Positions 7,854 to 15,631 are shown, counted from the stretch's first letter. The stretch: 22,366 nucleotides of DNA from Acidobacteriota bacterium (GCA_023265215.1 JAHFUH010000022.1:1-22366), one strand, 5' to 3'. Notes: generated by a model from the sequence alone, not told the origin. Numbers and translations: made by a program.

Positions 7854-8948
7854 CTACTTGGATTCGGAAACTGAAACGGGGAAGCTTGTAAAAAAACATG
7901 CACCCTGCCCGGGTTTAGAGGTTGCCCAAATGCGGCCTTCGTTGTTTTTTACCAGCTGATATGAAATCGAAAGCCCGAGGCCTGTTCCTTCGCGCTTGGT
8001 AGTGAAGAAAGGATCAAAAATTCGATCCAATTGTTCAGGGCTTATGCCGGGACCAGCATCCTGAATAGCTCCAATCCATTCCCCGTTTTCGGTTCTTTCC
8101 GTAACTAAAATACTCCCTCCCTTGGATTGAGCCTGGATTGCATTGATAAGAATGTTGATCAATACCTGCTTGATCTGTTCAGGGTCGACCTGAATATTAT
8201 TAGTTTGTTCGTTAAAACGTCGAAGAATTTCGGTCCCTTGTTTATGGGCTTGATCTGTTACCAGGCGGCAAGCAGCTTCGATAATTTCATGAGGATCGGT
8301 TCGGAGCTTTTGGGGAGTCGCCGGTTTTGAAAACTGAAGAATTTCACTGGTCAGCTTCTCCAGTCTGGCTACTTCTTTTTTGGCTATTGAGGCAAATTCC
8401 TTTTTAGGGTCTTCGGCGGGGACATCTTGCCCCAAAATTTCGACGGCTCCCTGGATAGATGCAAGCGGATTTCGAATCTCGTGAGCAATTCCAGCCGAGA
8501 GCTGTCCCAGTGAAGCCAACCGATCCGCATGTCGCAGCTGATCAAAAGTGTCGTTCAATTTCTTGTAGGCCGTTGCAAGTTCAGCCCCTGCTTTCTCTAA
8601 ATTCTCTCGTGATTTTCGCTGCAGTCTGGAAAGGTATCCCACAAGAAGAGCAATTACAAAATAGGTTGGTATTTCGGCATACTGCTGAAATGCATAATCG
8701 GGATGGTGAGCCCAATCCCGCCAGATATGAACAATAAATAAAACTGCCAATCCCAATGCTGTTGCCAATCCCCCCAGGATTTCGAACCAAAAACCGGCCA
8801 AGACGATTGGGATGTAATAGCTTCGCTGATAAATCTGATGAAGAGAAGGACGGTGAATACTTGTTGCGAAGTGAAGGATCGTTATCGTTAAGACAAGTAA
8901 GACGATGATTCCAATTTTCAACAATTTGCGATTTAGAATATTGTTCAT
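7854..8948 (-). CDS. NtrB/ZraS-like membrane histidine kinase
   Basis: Sensor kinase of a two-component pair, 364 aa. About three hydrophobic segments (roughly 11-29, 46-75, 93-107) form the N terminus with only short connecting loops and no sizeable periplasmic domain. A short coiled linker (110-140) leads to the HisKA domain with phospho-acceptor H156 in AHEIRNPL. The ATPase domain shows the N box (N265/N269), G1 box DAGPGIS (297-303), F box FDPFFTTK (311-318) and G2 box GTGLGLSIS (321-329). Its ATG overlaps the regulator stop as ATGA, so translation is coupled. It should phosphorylate the NtrC-family regulator before it. Sensing of metal or envelope state is inferred from the convergent efflux operon. 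Confidence 0.93.
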   Translation of the reverse strand: MNNILNRKLLKIGIIVLLVLTITILHFATSIHRPSLHQIYQRSYYIPIVLAGFWFEILGGLATALGLAVLFIVHIWRDWAHHPDYAFQQYAEIPTYFVIALLVGYLSRLQRKSRENLEKAGAELATAYKKLNDTFDQLRHADRLASLGQLSAGIAHEIRNPLASIQGAVEILGQDVPAEDPKKEFASIAKKEVARLEKLTSEILQFSKPATPQKLRTDPHEIIEAACRLVTDQAHKQGTEILRRFNEQTNNIQVDPEQIKQVLINILINAIQAQSKGGSILVTERTENGEWIGAIQDAGPGISPEQLDRIFDPFFTTKREGTGLGLSISYQLVKNNEGRIWATSKPGQGACFFTSFPVSVSESK

Positions 8949-10393
8949 ACCTTCAGATCTTCCGGTTCTGCAGGTTCGGAATCGTCTTCATCCGGCAAAG
9001 CTATTTGAGCATCCTGAGACAGATTCTGATAGGACCCGAGACGATATTTTTGCATTCGGTAAATCAGCGCGTTCCTGGAAATGTGCAAGAAATCTGCGGC
9101 CCGGGTTTGATTCCATTGATTCCGTTCAAGCGCCGTTACGATCAATTCTTTATCCAGATCGGCTAATGAAATCCCTTCAGGAGGGAGCTGCAGCACGGCT
9201 TTCCCAACGGCCAATTTGGGAGACACAATCTCTTCCGGTAGATCATCCATCTTGGCCATATCTTCCCGTGAAAAAACTATCAGCCTTTCTATCGTATTTT
9301 TCAATTCCCGGACATTGCCGGGCCAGGAATATGATTCCAGCCTGTGGAGGATTCTGCTTCCGATTTTTACGGGCGGCCTTCCCAGACGTTTGCATATTCG
9401 CTCCACGAAAAAATGCACGAGCAGGGGGATGTCCTGCTTGCGGTTGCGAAGCGGCGGAACATGCAGGGGCGCGACATTCAGCCGGTAAAACAGATCTTGT
9501 CGAAATTGTCCGTCGCTCATCATTTGCTTGAGGTCACGATTTGTGGCCGCAATGATCCGGACGTCGACTTTACGCGGCTTGTTGGCCCCAATGATGTCAA
9601 TCTCGTATTCCTGCACTACTCTCAAAACCTTCACTTGAAGGTTTATCGGAAGGTCGCCGATTTCGTCCAGGAAGACGGATCCGCCATCCGCCGCCTCGAA
9701 CTTCCCCTCTTTGTTGGTTGTTGCTCCTGAAAAAGCACCTTTGCGGTAGCCGAAGAGTTCCGATTCGAGAAGAGTATCGGGAATAGCGCCGCAGTTAATC
9801 ACCACAAACGGCTTGCCTTTGCGCAGGCTATTAAAATGAATCGCCTTGGCCAGGACTTCTTTGCCGGTGCCGCTTTCTCCGGTAATGAGAACTGTGGCAT
9901 CGACTTGTGCGAGCTGAGTGGTCTGCTCTATTATCCTGCGCATCCCCTGGAATGATCCGATAATCCCCTCAAATGTGAATTGAGTCGAAACGGCTTCCCG
10001 CAGATTTCGATTTTCTGATACAAGCCCGGAAAATTTCAGCGCCTGGTCCAACGTATGCAGCAGGACATCTTTGTTGATCGGCTTGGTTAGATAGTAGTAG
10101 GCGCCAAGTTTCATGGCATCCACTGCGGAGTCAATTGTTCCAAAAGCCGTAATTACGATGACAGGCACATCAGGAGACCGCTGCTTTATCCTTTTCAGCA
10201 GCTCTATTCCTGAGACTTCCGGCATATCGAGATCGGTGAGCACCGCGTGGATGCGATTTTGTGTGAAAGCTTCGATAGCTTTCTTTCCGTCCTCAACGGA
10301 TACAACGCTGAATCCTGCCTGCTTGAGTTGGTACTCAAGAACTCGGCGAAAGCTGGCATCATCGTCGGCAATGAGAATAACGGGCGCAGTCAT
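8945..10393 (-). CDS. NtrC-family sigma-54-dependent response regulator
   Basis: Activator of sigma-54 promoters, 482 aa. The receiver domain (about 5-120) has acidic residues D10-D12, phospho-acceptor D54 in VLTDLDMP, T82 and K104. The AAA+ domain (about 143-375) has Walker A GESGTGKE (172-179), Walker B FLDEIGD (241-247) and arginine-finger region FRQDLFYRLNV. The sigma-54 contact loop reads GAFSGA (219-224) instead of the usual GAFTGA. A Fis-type helix-turn-helix lies at about 408-451 (WNQTRAADFLHISRNALIYRM). GAGGT is seven bases before the start. The obvious local target is the sigma-54 promoter at 333-349, giving a ZraR-like control of metal efflux; this is inference. The tail after 460 is acidic and low-complexity. 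Confidence 0.95.
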   Translation of the reverse strand: MTAPVILIADDDASFRRVLEYQLKQAGFSVVSVEDGKKAIEAFTQNRIHAVLTDLDMPEVSGIELLKRIKQRSPDVPVIVITAFGTIDSAVDAMKLGAYYYLTKPINKDVLLHTLDQALKFSGLVSENRNLREAVSTQFTFEGIIGSFQGMRRIIEQTTQLAQVDATVLITGESGTGKEVLAKAIHFNSLRKGKPFVVINCGAIPDTLLESELFGYRKGAFSGATTNKEGKFEAADGGSVFLDEIGDLPINLQVKVLRVVQEYEIDIIGANKPRKVDVRIIAATNRDLKQMMSDGQFRQDLFYRLNVAPLHVPPLRNRKQDIPLLVHFFVERICKRLGRPPVKIGSRILHRLESYSWPGNVRELKNTIERLIVFSREDMAKMDDLPEEIVSPKLAVGKAVLQLPPEGISLADLDKELIVTALERNQWNQTRAADFLHISRNALIYRMQKYRLGSYQNLSQDAQIALPDEDDSEPAEPEDLKV

Positions 10394-10452
10394 ATTGCAG
10401 ACCTCTCTCGGACAGGCTTCCAGTATAGTGCGCCGGAAGCTCCTTGACTTAT

Positions 10453-10482
10453 ATTATTTATTAAGCGCTGGAGCCTTGTCAG
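10453..10482 (-). promoter_or_regulatory. Sigma-70-like promoter of the regulator-kinase pair
   Basis: On the minus strand, CTGACA (10482-10477) and AATAAT (10458-10453) are separated by 18 bp; each matches the consensus at five of six positions. Transcription would start near 10446, about 50 nt before the regulator ATG. No sigma-54 site was seen here, so the pair is probably not autoregulated through sigma-54. Confidence 0.45.
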
Positions 10483-10557
10483 AAAGCAGCCGCGGGCGAC
10501 CGTTTTTTGCGAATCCCCGGGCATCGGGTAATTGAAGCGAGCTTCTGGGCCCGATGT

Positions 10558-10936
10558 GCGCTGACTGTTACCCACACGTGACACTGTGGGTGCAGGTAGC
10601 CCGGAGATTCATTTTCAGCTCTGCGTTCAACGCCGAAGGCGTTGCGTCTCATAGCCGAGGGTTGGCGTGCTTTTCGCCAACCCTGGGTAGAGACGAATAC
10701 CATCACAACCCTGAAAGGGTTGTGCCCGGACGCAACCCTTTCAGGGTTGTGATATAAAGTGCATTCATCCCAGGGTTGACCGCAAAAAGCAGCGGTCAAC
10801 CCTGGGCTATGAGACGCAACGCCTTCGGCGTTGACTGCAGCGCCGATGCCGGCGTCTCCTGGCCACTTTGACAATGCCGTTATTGCAGCCAAAACGAAGC
10901 TTGCCCCCAGTGTCAAGTGTGTCCCGCAGTCAGCGC
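10558..10936. repeat. Nested inverted-repeat element of about 380 bp
   Basis: Three levels of symmetry are visible. Outer ends: GCGCTGACTG at 10558 is inverted at 10927-10936, and similarity continues inward (CACAC, TGACACTG). Middle: 10627-10664 and 10797-10834 are 38-bp arms with one mismatch. Core: 10702-10722 and 10733-10753 are perfect 21-bp arms, each also a palindrome of CAACCCT and AGGGTTG. Between middle and core are two extra hairpins, GGGTTGGCG/CGCCAACCC at 10659-10683 and an 11-bp GGGTTGACCGC stem at about 10774-10803. No open frame of convincing quality lies inside. It resembles the REP-like palindrome clusters of Acidobacteriota, Planctomycetes and Verrucomicrobia, which is family-level knowledge rather than an exact match. 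Confidence 0.8.
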
Positions 10937-11033
10937 TGTGCGGGGCAGGCCAAAGCTACGTTTTTCAGGCGTGGCCGATTACGGTAAAATGCTGCCTATG
11001 GCGTTGTGAAAAGGCTCTGCTTTTGCAGTGAGC

Positions 11034-11231
11034 GTCCCAGAGGGACGTGGCGAAAATAGCCCGATACTTCAGTGCCGGGAATCAGGCGAGAAGAACGAAA
11101 TTAGTCCCGTAAGGGACGATTGAAGCCTTTAACCATCGACATCTCATCCGTCCCTACGGGACTTGCCTTTGGACGCATTCAGAATCCCGGCACTGAAGTG
11201 CCGGGCTATTTTCGGTGCGTCCCTATGGGAC
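11034..11231. repeat. Palindromic repeat cluster with 50-bp inverted arms
   Basis: The arms 11034-11083 and 11182-11231 are inverted copies of each other with about eight mismatches. Each has a GTCCC-N3-GGGAC palindrome, the block CGAAAATAGCCCG and a short ACTTCAGTGCCGGGA palindrome. Inside, a second pair of GTCCC palindromes (11104-11118 and about 11148-11162) is also inverted. The gap between the nested element ending at 10936 and this cluster shows no gene. The type is REP-like: short palindromes in head-to-head pairs between genes. Confidence 0.75.
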
Positions 11232-11320
11232 GAAGCTTGGTGTTCGCTTGCTCCATGGGGATCAGGCTTACCTTTCTGGTTCTCCAGAATGAAACAAAGG
11301 GATAATCTTGACAAAACCTA

Positions 11321-11349
11321 TTGACATTATGAACATTGCTTGATAAAAA
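11321..11349 (+). promoter_or_regulatory. Sigma-70-like promoter of cysK
   Basis: TTGACA (11321-11326) is a perfect -35 element followed after 17 bp by TAAAAA (11344-11349), four of six for the -10. Another TTGACA lies at 11308-11313 with a poorer -10. Transcription from near 11356 would leave about a 200-nt leader before cysK. Confidence 0.5.
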
Positions 11350-11417
11350 ATTATTCGTTATGAATTCACTTCGCAAAAGAGCATTCGAATTTGGCAATTG
11401 CTGTTGTAGCGAGCCGA

Positions 11418-11473
11418 CGGTGTGTTTTGCGGGGCGTGCTCTGATTGCCACATGAATCCCGCTGCGAACACCG
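11418..11473 (+). other. Hairpin in the cysK leader
   Basis: CGGTGT (11418-11423) pairs with ACACCG (11468-11473), and GCGGG pairs with CCCGC just inside, separated by a small internal loop. It lies between the predicted promoter and the cysK start. I see no match to SAM, T-box or other known sulfur-related leader motifs, so a regulatory role is only a possibility. Confidence 0.3.
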
Positions 11474-11555
11474 ATCGGCAATAACCTCTCAATCCCTGGA
11501 TTTAATCCATATAGCTCTAAAATTCTTATTTCTTTAATGCAGTTAAGGAGAAAAC

Positions 11556-12524
11556 ATGGGGAAAATTTACGAAGACAATTCACTGTCGATTGGCAACTCG
11601 CCGCTCATCAAACTAAATCGTATCGCGGCCGGATTGCCGGCCACCATACTTGGCAAAATTGAAGGCCGCAATCCATCCTACTCGGTCAAATGCCGAATCG
11701 GGGCCGCGATGATTTGGGATGCGGAAAAGAAGGGAATTCTGAAGCGCGGATCCAATTCTGTCACGATCGTCGAGCCCACGAGCGGCAATACCGGAATCGC
11801 ACTGGCATTTGTGGCTGCATCGCGCGGCTATTCCCTGGTGCTGACGATGCCGGAAACGATGTCTCTCGAGAGGCGACGTTTATTGAAGGCTTTCGGTGCA
11901 GAACTGATCCTGACTGAAGGCTCCAAAGGAATGCCGGGCGCTATTACCCGAGCTGAGGAACTTGCCGCTTCGGATCCCAAAAAATATTGGATACCACAGC
12001 AATTCAAGAATCCGGCAAATCCGGAGATACATTTTAAAACCACTGGGCCGGAGATCTGGGACGATACCGACGGCAAGGTCGATATATTTGTATCTGGGGT
12101 TGGAACCGGGGGAACTATTACGGGTGTCAGCCGGTATATTGAACAGGTCAAAGGCAAGGCCCTTTGGAGTGTTGCGGTGGAGCCTGTGGAATCTCCAGTC
12201 CTCACTGCTGTAATCAAGGGAGATCCTCCGAAGCCGGGTCCGCATAAGATTCAGGGCATTGGTGCCGGCTTCAAACCTGACGTTCTTGATCTCGGGATTG
12301 TTGATGAAGTGCAGAGGGTATCGAGTGAAGAATCTATCGAAATGACCCACCGTCTCCATAAAGAAGAAGGCATCACTGCCGGAATTTCTTCCGGAGCTGC
12401 CGTGGCGGCAGCCGTCAAGGTGGCGGCGCGACCGGAAAACAAGGGAAAATTGCTTGTAGCAATCCTGCCGGATGCCGGCGACAGGTATCACTCGTCTATA
12501 TTGTTCCAGAGCATAGCCGTTTAG
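11556..12524 (+). CDS. cysK: Cysteine synthase A (O-acetylserine sulfhydrylase)
   Basis: Makes L-cysteine from O-acetylserine and sulfide in the cytoplasm with PLP. The 322-aa length is typical. PLP lysine K45 lies in NPSYSVKCRIGA, close to the E. coli CysK form. The substrate loop TSGNTG is at 75-80, the phosphate-binding GTGGT at 183-187, the KIQGIGAGF segment at 231-239, and ISSGAAVAAA near 277-286 binds the PLP ring. AAGGAG is seven bases upstream of the ATG. The gene stands alone behind its own promoter and a long leader, with repeat clusters upstream and no cysE beside it. The E. coli-like active-site sequence favours CysK over CysM or cystathionine beta-synthase. Confidence 0.97.
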   Translation: MGKIYEDNSLSIGNSPLIKLNRIAAGLPATILGKIEGRNPSYSVKCRIGAAMIWDAEKKGILKRGSNSVTIVEPTSGNTGIALAFVAASRGYSLVLTMPETMSLERRRLLKAFGAELILTEGSKGMPGAITRAEELAASDPKKYWIPQQFKNPANPEIHFKTTGPEIWDDTDGKVDIFVSGVGTGGTITGVSRYIEQVKGKALWSVAVEPVESPVLTAVIKGDPPKPGPHKIQGIGAGFKPDVLDLGIVDEVQRVSSEESIEMTHRLHKEEGITAGISSGAAVAAAVKVAARPENKGKLLVAILPDAGDRYHSSILFQSIAV

Positions 12525-12697
12525 AATGGTGCCGAGTGTTTCGCAGATTTCGTAGGGATTTACTGGCGGTCTTCACACGAGATCCGGCTGCCAGATCCCT
12601 GCGGCGAATTGTGACCGCCTACACCGGGCTTCATGCGAGCTGATTCTATCGCATATTTCATCGCCTGTGGTTGCATCGAATGTTTTGGTTTGGAAGA

Positions 12698-12838
12698 TTA
12701 GTGTCTCATACCGGTCGGCTGCCCCTTCCGTTCGAGATGGCTGTATGCAGATTTTGCTTGTTTCAGGATGGGAATGTCGGGATCGGCATCCTTCCACAAC
12801 GTCAGCAATTCCTGATAGTTTGAGCGGTGTTCCTTATC
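12698..12838 (-). pseudogene. C-terminal remnant of a Ser/Thr kinase or TPR-repeat protein
   Basis: On the minus strand a 46-codon frame ending at a TAA (12700-12698) reads YQELLTLWKDADPDIPILK followed by QAKSAYSHLERKG. This tail, LWKDADPDIPIL plus AKxxYxxL, is common at the C terminus of TPR-containing kinases, cyclases and regulators in Acidobacteriota and related phyla (recalled, not searched). An in-frame TAG lies directly upstream, there is no start codon, and the flavoprotein gene ends 32 bp away, so the body of the gene is missing. The rest of the gap between cysK and the flavoprotein gene (12525-12697) shows nothing I can name. Confidence 0.6.
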
Positions 12839-12870
12839 CTAATTTAGCCGCCTGATAACTTCCTTTGCTA

Positions 12871-14235
12871 TCAAAAAAACTTGCCTGGATTGAAGATGCC
12901 TTCCGGATCAATGAGGTTCTTGATCCGCTTCATCAATTCCAGGCTGTCTCCATGCTCGTCAGGAAGGAAGCAGCGCTTGCCGATTCCCACTCCGTGTTCG
13001 CCTGTACATGTGCCCTCGAATGCCAGAGCCTTCTCCACGATGCGGTGGTTTGCCTCATCCACTTTCGCCCAACGGAAGCCGTCCGCGGGGTCATCCATGA
13101 CAACGACGTGGATATTGCCATCCCCCGCATGGCCAAAGACATAGGCATTGAGCTCGCTCACTTCCTTCTTGATGAATGCCACCGTGTCGCTGTAGCTTGA
13201 AAGCGGGACCGCCACGTCCACGATGAGCGGCAGTAGCCCGGGATGCTGCCGCTTAAGAGATTCAAAGGTTAGGTGGCGAATCTCCCAGAGGCGGTCGCGT
13301 TCCTCCTGGCCAATGCCCTTGTCAATGATCGTGCTGCTATTCTCCGCACAGATCTCCTCGATATAGTCCATCTCATCTCGGAGGCCTTCGTTACTGAAGC
13401 CATTGAACTCCATGAGCAACGTGGGTCGTTCTTCCATCGTGAGGTTTCTGTCTCGATTGAGCACTCCGATCACATTGCTGTCTAGAAATTCCATGGCTGC
13501 CGGAGAGAAGCCGGAGCTCATAATCTTGAATACGGTATCGGTGGCGTTCTTGACCTCCGGGAATGCGACGCGGAGAGCCATGAAATTTGCTGGGAGCCCG
13601 ACAAGTCTCAATGTCGCTTCCGTTACAAGTCCGAGAGTGCCCTCAGATCCTACAAACAAGTGGATAAGATCGTAGCCTGATGAGCTTTTCCTGGCCCGGT
13701 TCCCGATCCGGATCACTTCTCCTCCTGGGAGGACAACGACGAGCCGCATGATGTGATCCTTTGTTCCTCCATATTTCACGGTCCGGATGCCGCTCGCATT
13801 ATTGCCGATCATTCCCCCGATGGTAGCCGCTGCCCCGGGATCGGGCGGGAAGAAAAGTCCATGGCGGCTCAGGGCTTTATTCAGTTCTTTGTATACCACC
13901 CCCGCCTGCACATCGACCTGGAAGTCTTCCGGACGGATTGCGATAACTTTTTGCATCTCCTGGAAGTCGACAACGATGCCATGGTTGACAGGAATGGGGT
14001 TTCCCTCGAGGCTTGTTCCCACGCCCCAGCCTGTAATCGGTAATTTCTTTTCGAATGCATAGCGGGTGATCCGGCTGACCTCGTCTGTGCTGTGGGGCCA
14101 GACAACGACATCGGGGAGTGCGGGAGTGTGATAGGACTCGTCGTGGGAATGGAGATTGAGGACTGATTCACCGGTAGAGACAAACTGCTCGCCGGCAATA
14201 GCCTTGAGATTGCCAAGATCATCCTGCGAAATCAT
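12871..14235 (-). CDS. FAD-binding 2-hydroxyacid oxidase/dehydrogenase (GlcD or D-lactate dehydrogenase type)
   Basis: Flavoprotein oxidising D-2-hydroxyacids such as D-lactate or glycolate, 454 aa, the usual size. FAD is bound by the PCMH-type fold: PITGWGVGTSLEG (66-78), PPDPGAAATIGGMIGNNASG (130-149) and a GSEGTLGLVTEATLRL segment (196-211). The C-terminal domain carries the metal/substrate histidines in FGHAGDGNIH (H369, H376) and GEHGVG (H414). The start at 14235 is chosen because AAGGA lies seven bases upstream; an in-frame ATG 13 codons earlier has no such site. No GlcE or GlcF genes follow. A Fe-S protein gene lies upstream on the same strand and might accept electrons; this is inference. 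The preferred substrate cannot be told from sequence. Confidence 0.9.
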   Translation of the reverse strand: MISQDDLGNLKAIAGEQFVSTGESVLNLHSHDESYHTPALPDVVVWPHSTDEVSRITRYAFEKKLPITGWGVGTSLEGNPIPVNHGIVVDFQEMQKVIAIRPEDFQVDVQAGVVYKELNKALSRHGLFFPPDPGAAATIGGMIGNNASGIRTVKYGGTKDHIMRLVVVLPGGEVIRIGNRARKSSSGYDLIHLFVGSEGTLGLVTEATLRLVGLPANFMALRVAFPEVKNATDTVFKIMSSGFSPAAMEFLDSNVIGVLNRDRNLTMEERPTLLMEFNGFSNEGLRDEMDYIEEICAENSSTIIDKGIGQEERDRLWEIRHLTFESLKRQHPGLLPLIVDVAVPLSSYSDTVAFIKKEVSELNAYVFGHAGDGNIHVVVMDDPADGFRWAKVDEANHRIVEKALAFEGTCTGEHGVGIGKRCFLPDEHGDSLELMKRIKNLIDPEGIFNPGKFF

Positions 14236-14349
14236 AATTGCGTCCTTCTTGTCCTTTAGAAAATCTATCCGCAATGGAATGCGTTTGTCAAAGGGGCCGT
14301 ATCCCCTCGTTTATCCGGCGGCATAAATTAGGACATGGGACACTGCAGG

Positions 14350-14386
14350 GACGCGGAATACGCGGATTACACGGATAAACGCGGAC
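14350..14386. repeat. CGCGGA-type dispersed repeat, copy 1
   Basis: The segment reads GACGCGGAATACGCGG, then ATTACACGGATAAACGCGGAC: three spaced CGCGGA/ACGGA units. Related units occur near 16545, 17865 and 19601, each time between genes. No coding potential. Confidence 0.6.
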
Positions 14387-14448
14387 AAATCAACCGGTTG
14401 GTCCACGTTTGTCTGCACAAAAGCGGCAGCAGGCGCAGCGGGAAAATT

Positions 14449-15537
14449 CTATGACTTGCCGGCCATGATGACTTCCGTCATTTCTTCCGATGTGCTCGGA
14501 GGAACGACTTCCACGGAGCTATTTCGAAGCTCAATGGCGTCTTCCGGGCACACTTCCACACAAAGACCGCATCCGAGACAATGCGTCAAGTCCACAATCG
14601 CGGCTCTTCTATCCTCATCCAGTTTCATTGCTGCCGCCTGGCATCTTTCTTCGCACAGTCCGCATCCCGAGCATATTTCAGGATTCACCTGCGCATAGAA
14701 ATTTGTTGCCCAATGGCTTAAAGGATTTGGGAGTGCATGGTGCGCTTTCAATGGCGCGCAACAACAGCCGCAACAGGAACAGATGGCATCGGGCGCTTGT
14801 GAATTTGCAGGCTGCAACACCAGTCCGTCCTCTTGGTTCTTTTGCAGAATATCGAGCGCTTCTACCTTGCTGATCTGCCGTCCTACTCTTGCTTTTTCCA
14901 ATAGAAACCTGGCTATGTCGCGAAAATGGAGGCAAGTTTCCTTTCGAGATGTTTTCTTGCACGGCTCTCCGCGTTTTTCAGCGCCGCTTCTGCACGCACA
15001 TTCAATGACTGCAATCGGGCCATCCGATGTCTCGATAAGTTTTTTTATCTCATCATAAGTTCCGATGTGATGCCGGGTCTTTATGCTTTTTTGAATGGGA
15101 ATGGTGCGCATCTGGGGAATTTTTGTTTTTAGATAGTCCCTCCAAAAAAGCCCATCCTCGGAATATCTTAGGTGCGCCGCCATCAATTCAGGCGGGGCGC
15201 TATGAATGACATTTTCAAGAATTCCAATGACGTAAGGTAGGACCCGGTATTGCTTGATGCCATCTTTGACGCGGTGTCCAATGACGCCCTTTCCTGCTGC
15301 TTGATCAAGTAGACGCTCCGTTTGCTCAATGGATTTGCCTGCTTTGGCAGCGCGATCCTGTATCTGTTCAAGGGAGTCATACCTGTATCGCAACATCATC
15401 GCAATCTCGGCTTGCGCCGGCGTGAAAAGCTGCCGCAGTAGATCGATATCCGATCCGGATTGTGTTTCGGGGAACCCCAATGTTTGCTCATCAAGGTGCT
15501 TCTGAAGATTCCGGTATACTTTATCCTCACTGTTCAT
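14449..15537 (-). CDS. 4Fe-4S ferredoxin-type protein with N-terminal winged-helix-like region
   Basis: A 362-aa soluble protein. Residues about 30-100 (LFTPAQAEIAMML... GVIGHRVKDGIKQYRV) look like a winged helix. A middle region has a cysteine set C180, C182, C193, C202 (ECACRSGAEKRGEPC), then the dense motif CSCCGCCC at 253-260. Two classic [4Fe-4S] motifs close the protein: C289/C292/C295/C299 and C320/C323/C326/C330. AAGGAGG lies six bases before the ATG. I recall similar proteins in anaerobes, annotated only as 4Fe-4S binding, with no established function. It lies upstream of the GlcD-like gene on the same strand with a 213-bp gap. Electron transfer is likely; sensing through the N-terminal domain is speculation. 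Confidence 0.85.
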   Translation of the reverse strand: MNSEDKVYRNLQKHLDEQTLGFPETQSGSDIDLLRQLFTPAQAEIAMMLRYRYDSLEQIQDRAAKAGKSIEQTERLLDQAAGKGVIGHRVKDGIKQYRVLPYVIGILENVIHSAPPELMAAHLRYSEDGLFWRDYLKTKIPQMRTIPIQKSIKTRHHIGTYDEIKKLIETSDGPIAVIECACRSGAEKRGEPCKKTSRKETCLHFRDIARFLLEKARVGRQISKVEALDILQKNQEDGLVLQPANSQAPDAICSCCGCCCAPLKAHHALPNPLSHWATNFYAQVNPEICSGCGLCEERCQAAAMKLDEDRRAAIVDLTHCLGCGLCVEVCPEDAIELRNSSVEVVPPSTSEEMTEVIMAGKS

Positions 15538-15600
15538 TTTCAGCCTCCTTGTATTGATGCGATTCCGGAGAATCAGAGATTTGCTTCAAACAACTCCTCA

Positions 15601-15631
15601 ATTATATCCCAGGGATATGATCATCCGGCAA
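15601..15631 (-). promoter_or_regulatory. Possible sigma-70 promoter of the Fe-S protein gene
   Basis: On the minus strand a perfect -10 TATAAT (15606-15601) is preceded at 19 bp by TTGCCG (15631-15626), four of six for the -35. Transcription would begin about 55 nt before the start codon at 15537. The long spacer keeps confidence low. Confidence 0.35.

Noticed and set aside
7765..7959. 64-residue + strand open frame between the efflux operon and the kinase
   Set aside because: It overlaps the kinase C terminus, has no ribosome-binding site and no recognisable features.
10558..11231. CRISPR array or tRNA cluster in the repeat-rich gap
   Set aside because: The repeats are inverted and nested with unequal spacing; there are no regular direct repeats or spacers, no cas genes and no cloverleaf.
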